Source: Desulfarculales bacterium UBA696 (GTDB lineage: Bacteria; Desulfobacterota; Syntrophobacteria; Syntrophobacterales; Syntrophobacteraceae). From it: 35,291 nt of DNA. The position numbers and the translations under genes are program-made. Each line of letters begins with the position of its first letter. Position 1 is the first letter of the stretch. Below the pieces are notes generated by a model, which ran no database searches, had not been told where the DNA came from, and worked only from the letters and a program-made list of their open reading frames with translations. Location: the NCBI GenBank assembly GCA_002298995.1, contig DBMO01000024.1, forward strand, positions 110,108-145,398, given 5' to 3'. Shown in pieces: positions 30,565 to 35,291 of this stretch.

Positions 30565-31572
30565 TCATCCGTTGTACTTGCTCCACGTTTCCTCGGAGAT
30601 GTTGAGAAGCTTGTTTATGTGGAGCTGGTGGTCTTCGAGGCGCGGGATCTGCCCGGGATCGATAAGTTGCGCGTCAATCCTGTCGAGAGGAACCACGCGC
30701 GGGGTCTTGGCGACGAAGAGGCGAAATCCTTCGAGGTCACCCAGGGCGTACTTTTCCGCCCATTCACGCTGGGCGGGGGTGATCTTGCCCTCCTTGAGCG
30801 CCGCTGCGACGAGGTCATCTCTATCTCGCTCGGCGAGCATGCGTTTGAGCGCTGCAACTTCAAGCGTCAGGTCCGGCCTTTGCCGAAGGGCGTGGATGGT
30901 TGCAACCGCCTCGCTTCTTCCCGTCCCAGAGGCAAGCCCGAGTGCATCGAGCACTTCCTTGCAGGCAACCACCGCCTCGGCTCTTTCCTTGAGCTTTCCC
31001 ACAGCCCCCGAAACTTCTTCGGCAGATGCCGTATCGGGAAGCCCGACCTGTTTTGCTATTAATTCGAGAAATTCCATTTCTTTCCTCCCATCTGAGTTGT
31101 CATTGCCGTTGATCGGAGATTTCCCGGATATCGGTTTTATCCAGTTAAGGCGCGGTGCGTTGGTGAGAGCAACCCGGAGCAGTTCGGAAAGCCTTCGGCC
31201 ATCTTTGGACACCAGGAATACGGGCGAAAAGTAGCGGTACTCCTTTTTCGCCAGGTACTCCCGCGCGCTGTCCGTCCATTCAACCACTGCCCATAATCCC
31301 TCATTTCCTCTGTTTTCCAGCCGCTTGATCCACCCGGCGGCCGGTGCTCGACTTCCAGCTTCGGTCTGGTGTTCGTAGTCGATCACCATGTCGAGACCCC
31401 GGGCGCGGAAGCGCTCGACCACCTGCGACATTGCTTCCGCATCCACCACGAATGGTTCCGCCCCCTCGATCTCGACCGCTCCCCATGGAAAAACCTGGAA
31501 TTGGGCTGGAACCGGGGCACCGTCCGGCAAGCCCGCAAAAAAGCCGAGTCTTTGATTGTCTTTGTTCTGCAA
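30565..31572 (-). CDS. Mu gpI-like prohead protease / scaffold
   Basis: The 335-residue protein matches Mu I-type proteins, in which an N-terminal protease domain is followed by a scaffold portion. Recognisable blocks are VPAQFQVFPWGAVEIEG, DMVIDYEHQTEAGSRAPAAGWI, EYRYFSPVFLVSKDG and SELLRVALTNAPRL. The C-terminal half (from ~residue 160) is helical and charged, as expected for scaffold. The start is TTG at 31572, with a strong AAAAAGGAG 7 bases upstream. It lies 17 bases after the portal gene. In Mu the F (gp30) and G genes lie between portal and I; both are absent here. Confidence 0.87.
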   Translation of the reverse strand: MQNKDNQRLGFFAGLPDGAPVPAQFQVFPWGAVEIEGAEPFVVDAEAMSQVVERFRARGLDMVIDYEHQTEAGSRAPAAGWIKRLENRGNEGLWAVVEWTDSAREYLAKKEYRYFSPVFLVSKDGRRLSELLRVALTNAPRLNWIKPISGKSPINGNDNSDGRKEMEFLELIAKQVGLPDTASAEEVSGAVGKLKERAEAVVACKEVLDALGLASGTGRSEAVATIHALRQRPDLTLEVAALKRMLAERDRDDLVAAALKEGKITPAQREWAEKYALGDLEGFRLFVAKTPRVVPLDRIDAQLIDPGQIPRLEDHQLHINKLLNISEETWSKYNG

Positions 31573-31589
31573 TTACAGACTCCTTTTTC

Positions 31590-32825
31590 TCAGTCCGTCG
31601 TTCCGGTTGAAGCCAGTTTGAAGCGTTCGGCAAGCTGATCGCGGCTAAATTGAAAGCCTATCTCCGACAGAATCTTGTAGACTTCCGCAATGGATTTCAT
31701 GTCCTCGGGCGGCTCGCACAGGAAGTGGAAACGAGGCACGGGCGCATCCCAGCCGAAGTTGAAGCCGACGAGAGGGCGCAGGATCTGCTGGGTTATCGTT
31801 TTGGAGAGCGCCTTGCAGTCGGCCTCCACGATGTCCTGCCGGACTTCGGAATGCACTCGCCCAAGCGCATACGATCCAGCAGCCTTGCCTCCCGGCTCCG
31901 ATGTGAGGGTCTGTCCGAGGACAGCTTTTGACATTTGTGCATCGCAAAAAGAGGCCAGGCTCTCGTAGACATTGAGCGATGAACCCTTCTGGGCCTCGAT
32001 GAATTCGATCTCCGTGGACTTCGATATGATGCCCGCAGCATCCGACCCGAGCGAGCGAACGGCATGGATCAGCGCCTCCCGGTCCGCCCTGGTCGCACCC
32101 GGCTCATATTTGCCGATCCGAAGCGGCATGCCGTACACTTCCGCAAACCCGATCCAGTCTTTCAGGGCGTAGTTTTTGAACAGGTACATCCAGGCGCACA
32201 CCCTCATAATCCCCGCGCGGGTGTCGTAGCCGGATCGGGAGCGGCACCGGTGATAGGCAAACTTGAACGACGGAGGCTCAATACCCTGGATGGGGTCCTG
32301 TTCGGTGAGGATTCTTGGGGTAAGAGAATTCCAGAAAGTGATTTTCTTAGGGTGCACCCACCGAAGGCCTCGGATACCGACCTGGCCCTCCGATGCCTCC
32401 CAGAGGATTTCCAAAATCGAATACCCTTTGCCAAGTGCATCGAGCAGGTCCAGGACGTTTTCGTCGAAATCTGAAAGCCCCTGAATGGACGAGCGGCAAA
32501 ACTCCGCCATTTCAACGCTCGGGCCGCTGCTGTCGTAAGGGGCCACTTCCCAGTCGAGCCCCTGGACGGCCATCTTTCGCGTCTGGAAAAGGCTTGCAAG
32601 GTGTGCGTCCTTTTCCTCCATTTCTTCGAAAAGCTCCGCCTGGCTCAAAACATCACCGCCGTCGGCCTGCCTGAAGATCCGAGCCAGCCGCTCGGGTGTT
32701 AGCCCGCTCGAAGGATAGCCGCTCCACCGGTCGCGAAGCGTCGCCGTGGCGATTTCCCGCATGTCGGGTTTTAAGGACCGGCTTACCGGTATGGGCTGGC
32801 TGAACTGGTCATAGAGAACTGTCAT
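31590..32825 (-). CDS. Mu gp29-like portal protein (DUF935), C-terminally short
   Basis: The 411-residue protein shows the DUF935 portal pattern: MEEKDAHLASLFQTRKMAVQGLDW, LLDALGKGYSILEILW, RWVHPKKITF, MYLFKNYALKDWIGFAEVYG and SKAVLGQTLTSEPGG. The portal ring conducts DNA and docks the tail. Family members usually exceed 480 residues; this one stops at QFSRDQLAERFKLAS, so the distal C-terminal region is missing. AGGA precedes the ATG by about 9 bases. It is the first gene of the operon in this window; the terminase gene normally found upstream is absent. The short end and absent gp30 would fit a deletion at this junction. Confidence 0.87.
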   Translation of the reverse strand: MTVLYDQFSQPIPVSRSLKPDMREIATATLRDRWSGYPSSGLTPERLARIFRQADGGDVLSQAELFEEMEEKDAHLASLFQTRKMAVQGLDWEVAPYDSSGPSVEMAEFCRSSIQGLSDFDENVLDLLDALGKGYSILEILWEASEGQVGIRGLRWVHPKKITFWNSLTPRILTEQDPIQGIEPPSFKFAYHRCRSRSGYDTRAGIMRVCAWMYLFKNYALKDWIGFAEVYGMPLRIGKYEPGATRADREALIHAVRSLGSDAAGIISKSTEIEFIEAQKGSSLNVYESLASFCDAQMSKAVLGQTLTSEPGGKAAGSYALGRVHSEVRQDIVEADCKALSKTITQQILRPLVGFNFGWDAPVPRFHFLCEPPEDMKSIAEVYKILSEIGFQFSRDQLAERFKLASTGTTD

Positions 32826-33135
32826 TTTATTGATCCTGAAGTTTCTTTGATCGTGAAATCCGATTAATGCCCTCGCTCAATTCGGTATCTCTTTAAAGCA
32901 GCGAAGCCGGCCCACCGCGCCTCTTTCCAAACGGGATTGCAGCAGGCTGGGGGCTTAATAACAGGAGGTCTTTTCAGGTAGGGATAAATAGAATTAGAGG
33001 AATTTTGTGCGTGACTATTTGAATGAAATTTCGGGTTGGGGATAAACCGGTTTGAGATGCCCTGCGCGAATCCAACGGGCTTGAAGTGTGTCAGCATAAA
33101 ATGAGTATGCCGGGCATCAAACAGGCCTGCCATCT
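32826..33135. other. Gene-free stretch upstream of the portal gene
   Basis: These 310 bases should hold the left limit of the phage cluster. No terminase, transposase or repressor remnant is recognised. An open frame on the minus strand (32864-33148) has an odd composition, no ribosome binding site and no recognisable family, so it is not called. No convincing promoter for the phage operon was found. Confidence 0.4.
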
Positions 33136-33211
33136 CCTTGATTGACACTCGTCCATTGCCTAAAGTATATTCACAACCACATCAAATGATTGAAAATTCG
33201 CTTATTGCCGG
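33136..33211 (+). promoter_or_regulatory. Direct-repeat promoter cassette, copy 1
   Basis: TTGACA (33142-33147), an 18-bp spacer and TATATT (33166-33171) form a near-consensus sigma-70 promoter inside a block that recurs at 33747-33821. Shared segments include TTGATTGACAC, CATTGCCTAAAGTATATTC and ATTGCCGG. It should drive the two small downstream genes. Confidence 0.75.
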
Positions 33212-33255
33212 CATCGCTTACCACGAATAATTATCCTCTGGACAGGGGAAAAGGA

Positions 33256-33498
33256 TTGATAACCACAGAGTATTTCAAGTACATGCGGAAAAGGCCTGAT
33301 AGGGCTATAATATTGGATGAGTGGATAGATCGAGCAATCAAGTCACCACAAAAAACGGAAGTCCAGTCCGACGGCAGAATACGGAAATGGGCATGGATAT
33401 TGGAGGAGAAGAAGTTCCTTCGGGTCATTCTCCTGGAGGACGGGGAAACCATCCATAACGCCTTTTTTGACAGATCCTTCAAGGAGAGTCGGCAATGA
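33256..33498 (+). CDS. Small protein paired with DUF2283, possible toxin
   Basis: The 80-residue protein starts at a TTG with AGGGGAAAAGGA upstream; an in-frame TTG at 33190 would add 22 residues encoded inside the promoter repeat and is less likely. Visible blocks are KRPDRAIILDEWIDRAIKSP, GRIRKWAWILEEKKFLRVIL and ETIHNAFFDRSF. Small proteins of this kind are commonly encoded directly before DUF2283 genes, an arrangement like type II toxin-antitoxin pairs. The stop overlaps the next start (ATGA). The toxin role is inferred only from the paired architecture. Confidence 0.65.
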   Translation: MITTEYFKYMRKRPDRAIILDEWIDRAIKSPQKTEVQSDGRIRKWAWILEEKKFLRVILLEDGETIHNAFFDRSFKESRQ

Positions 33499-33716
33499 GG
33501 GTCAAATATTTTTCAGATACCGATACTGCACTGGTTGAATTTACGGATCACGAGGTAGCGGAGACAAGAGAGATTAGCGAAAACATATATGTTGACCTGG
33601 ACAAACAGGGAAACTTGGTGAGCATGACTATTGAGCATGCACGGACAAATGCCCGGCTCGATGAATTCGCATACATGGAAATCGGCATCTCGCAAGAGGA
33701 AGGTCGAACCGCATGA
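33495..33716 (+). CDS. DUF2283 family protein, possible antitoxin
   Basis: The 73-residue protein is a clear DUF2283 member: MRVKYFSDTDTALVEFTDHE, then EISENIYVDLDKQGNLVSMT and an EHAR motif. It overlaps the preceding gene by four bases, so the two are translationally coupled. The family is small, acidic and of unknown biochemical function. An antitoxin role is suggested by pairing with small basic partners. Confidence 0.8.
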   Translation: MRVKYFSDTDTALVEFTDHEVAETREISENIYVDLDKQGNLVSMTIEHARTNARLDEFAYMEIGISQEEGRTA

Positions 33717-33746
33717 GCCAACCCACCTCGAATTAGCCTTCCGTCT

Positions 33747-33821
33747 CGTTGATTGACACCCGTTCATTGCCTAAAGTATATTCTCAACATTCCCAGAGAT
33801 TAAAAACAGATTAATTGCCGG
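33747..33821 (+). promoter_or_regulatory. Direct-repeat promoter cassette, copy 2
   Basis: The second copy carries TTGACA (33753-33758), an 18-bp spacer and TATATT (33777-33782). It is followed by a leader of about 200 bases before the outer-membrane protein start at 33994. The copies agree closely across the promoter and diverge in the following ~30 bases. Confidence 0.75.
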
Positions 33822-33993
33822 TCCTGAAGGCTGCTCCACCTCAGAGTGCTCGTATAGAGTAGTTTTGGAAGCTCGTCGTATTCGGTTGTGGATGGTTCGG
33901 GGGGGTGTCTCAGAAGCTATTTCGGCGGTTCTGGTGCATAGCACAACTCATTTCTTATTCCTGTTCTTGTTCTTTTATGGAGGGGGCTCCGTT

Positions 33994-35151
33994 ATGAAAA
34001 AGGCAGTTTTGTGCAGTCTCGCTTACGTGCTCATATGGGCAGGCCTATCATTGGCTCAGACGGTCAACACTCCTTCAACCGCACCGGCTGCCAACTCCAC
34101 GGCCAGCCCATTTTACGTAAGCGCGGAAGCGCTCCTGTGGTGGATGAAGGATGGTCCGGCCCCACCGCCGCTCGTTAGCACCGGAATCATCGGTGAAGCT
34201 GGAACGGAAGTGGTATTGGGCGGAAAATCGCTCGATACCGATATGCACCCCGGCTTCCGTGTTACGGTTGGTTATTGGGAAAAGGAAAGATGGGGCGTTG
34301 AGGCGGGGTTTTTCTATTTGACATCACAATCGACCGGACGGAGCGTGAGTTCTTCCGGCCAGGCCGATTCCCAATTATTCGCTGTCCCCTTCTATAACGT
34401 CCTTCGCCATGAAGAGGACTTCTCATTCCTATCTTTGCCCGGCGTCTTCTCGGGACAGGCGCATGAAGAGATGAGCTCCCGAATGTTCGGCGCCGAGCTA
34501 ATGGGCGGGACCACTCTGGTTTCGACCGGTGCATGCAAGGTGGATTTCCTTGGAGGTTTTCGGTACCTGAACCTGCGCGAAAAATTCTCATTTGCGACAA
34601 GCAGCCCCTTTATCGATGTTCCAAATGATATCTACCAGACGCTGGATCAGTTCAATACCGCCAACCACTTCTATGGAGTTCAGGCGGGCTTGCGCGCCAG
34701 TTCCGGATGGGGTCCCCTGACGGTCAAAGGCACGTTTAAGCTTGGCCTGGGCGCCGTGGTCCAAACCGTCGATATAGACGGATACCTTCTAACCAACGAA
34801 TTTAACGCCCTCGGCTCCGCCCTTAAGTATCCCGGCGGCTACTTCGCCCTGCCCACCAATATTGGCGAACATACCCAGACTGACCTCGCGGTGATCCCGG
34901 AGATCGGGCTAAACCTCGGCTACAAAATCACCGACCGAATCAATGTTTTCGCCGGCTATACATTCCTTTATGCGAACAACGTGGTTCGACCCGGCGACCA
35001 GATTGACCGCGGCATCAACCCGTCGCAGGGCTCCACATTCACCGGCATCCCGGCTCCGGAACTAACAGGGGTGGCCAGACCGGCGTTCTCGTTTCAGCAA
35101 TCGGAGTTCTGGGCACAGGGTGTCAACATGGGGGTCGAGTACCGATTTTAG
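33994..35151 (+). CDS. BBP7-family outer-membrane beta-barrel protein
   Basis: The 385-residue protein begins with a signal peptide (MKKAVLCSLAYVLIWAGLSLA) and continues with alternating aromatic strands of an outer-membrane barrel: FYVSAEALLWWMKDGPAPPP, GFRVTVGYWEKERWGVEAGFF, KVDFLGGFRYLNLREKFSF and a C-terminal GVNMGVEYRF ending in Phe. The opening and GFRYLNL match the BBP7 (DUF1551) family found in planctomycetes and deltaproteobacteria. The ATG at 33994 has GGAGGGGG 7 bases upstream; an earlier in-frame ATG (33865) would bury the signal peptide. A transport or adhesion role is unknown. It is preceded by promoter cassette copy 2. Confidence 0.82.
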   Translation: MKKAVLCSLAYVLIWAGLSLAQTVNTPSTAPAANSTASPFYVSAEALLWWMKDGPAPPPLVSTGIIGEAGTEVVLGGKSLDTDMHPGFRVTVGYWEKERWGVEAGFFYLTSQSTGRSVSSSGQADSQLFAVPFYNVLRHEEDFSFLSLPGVFSGQAHEEMSSRMFGAELMGGTTLVSTGACKVDFLGGFRYLNLREKFSFATSSPFIDVPNDIYQTLDQFNTANHFYGVQAGLRASSGWGPLTVKGTFKLGLGAVVQTVDIDGYLLTNEFNALGSALKYPGGYFALPTNIGEHTQTDLAVIPEIGLNLGYKITDRINVFAGYTFLYANNVVRPGDQIDRGINPSQGSTFTGIPAPELTGVARPAFSFQQSEFWAQGVNMGVEYRF

Positions 35152-35248
35152 GCGCCTGCCACGCGAAAAAGATAAAGAACTTATACGAAGTTACCTAGAA
35201 AATGCTCAATTTTCATGCTTCGCGGGGCGAGGCGCAGCATCATGGAAA

Positions 35249-35291
35249 ATTGCGTTCAAGATTGAGCTGATGGGTTGCGCTCCGCTCCACC
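35249..35291 (-). repeat. REP-like palindromic repeat, right copy (cut by the window end)
   Basis: Read on the minus strand from the last base, this segment starts GGTGGAGCGGAGCG and continues ACCCATCA and TCAATCTTGAACGC, matching bases 7-49 at the other end with few differences. The outer arm of the palindrome would lie beyond the window. Confidence 0.7.

Larger units (their letters stand above)
12636..32825 (-). mobile_element. Mu-head / siphophage-tail prophage morphogenesis cluster
   Basis: About 20 kb of co-directional, tightly packed genes run from portal to tail fibre. The head genes match phage Mu (gp29, I, T, gp36, gp37 homologues). The tail genes match the lambda set (tube, G/GT, tape measure, M, L, K-like NlpC, J). 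That mix is typical of transposable siphophages such as D3112 and B3. No sheath or baseplate genes for a contractile tail are present. Transposition, regulation, terminase, F/gp30 and lysis genes are missing within the window and no attachment duplications were found, so the limits given are those of the operon, not of the integrated element. Confidence 0.85.

Noticed and set aside
28931..31234. Long plus-strand frames of 251, 266 and 255 codons over the capsid and protease genes
   Set aside because: They are shadows of the minus-strand phage genes; the true genes show family motifs, ribosome binding sites and end-to-end packing.
32864..33148. 94-codon minus-strand frame upstream of the portal
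   Set aside because: Its composition is odd (many His, Asn, Pro), it lacks a ribosome binding site and resembles no family; it may be decayed repeat.
12560..33150. Prophage attachment or target-site duplications
   Set aside because: Comparing the two flanks by eye gave no matching short direct repeats or Mu-type TG...CA ends.
33190..33255. Earlier TTG start for the first gene of the small pair
   Set aside because: It would translate part of the promoter repeat, while the TTG at 33256 has a good ribosome binding site and fits the conserved part of the protein.
1..35291. tRNA, rRNA or selenoprotein genes with in-frame TGA
   Set aside because: No cloverleaf, rRNA block or interrupted redox frame was recognised by eye; a covariance-model search would be needed to exclude them fully.

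Overview
The window looks like part of an anaerobic Gram-negative genome, most likely a deltaproteobacterium (Desulfobacterota, Syntrophobacterales-like). The pointers are an exported CbiK-type chelatase under a cobalamin riboswitch, selenocysteine synthase SelA, a mfd / SurA-like / RodZ-like gene run, and a porin-like outer-membrane protein. The taxonomic call is inference from gene content; no rRNA or tRNA gene was found. The first and last ~45 bases are inverted copies of one REP-like palindromic repeat, so the window may be a contig that ends at repeats.

Host part (1-12.6 kb): a glycogen/alpha-glucan phosphorylase gene (+); then on the minus strand a promoter, cobalamin riboswitch and intrinsic terminator upstream of a cbiK-NUDIX operon; then mfd, a SurA-like peptidyl-prolyl isomerase and a RodZ-like membrane HTH protein (minus); selA on the plus strand, closed by a bidirectional terminator; and two small exported lysine-rich proteins (minus).

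Prophage part (12.6-32.8 kb, all minus): a single co-directional morphogenesis operon with a Mu-type head (DUF935 portal, gpI-like protease/scaffold, decoration protein, gpT capsid, gp36 and gp37 homologues) joined to a lambda-type non-contractile tail (tail tube, gpG/gpGT chaperones with a canonical -1 slippery site, a very short tape measure, gpM-like, gpL-like with four cysteines, NlpC/P60, a 1499-residue tip protein) plus several receptor-binding or baseplate proteins. This is the architecture of transposable siphophages of the D3112/B3 kind. Transposase, repressor, terminase, F/gp30 head-morphogenesis and lysis genes are not in the window, and the tape measure looks truncated, so the element is probably defective or domesticated.

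Right part (32.8-35.3 kb): a two-gene toxin-antitoxin-like pair (second gene DUF2283) and a BBP7-type outer-membrane beta-barrel gene, each preceded by a copy of one ~75-bp direct repeat carrying a near-consensus sigma-70 promoter.

The most unusual pattern is a set of degenerate short tandem arrays with periods of 7, 8 and 9 bp at gene junctions. Within the prophage the 7- and 9-bp arrays have been absorbed into coding ends and appear to supply ribosome binding sites.
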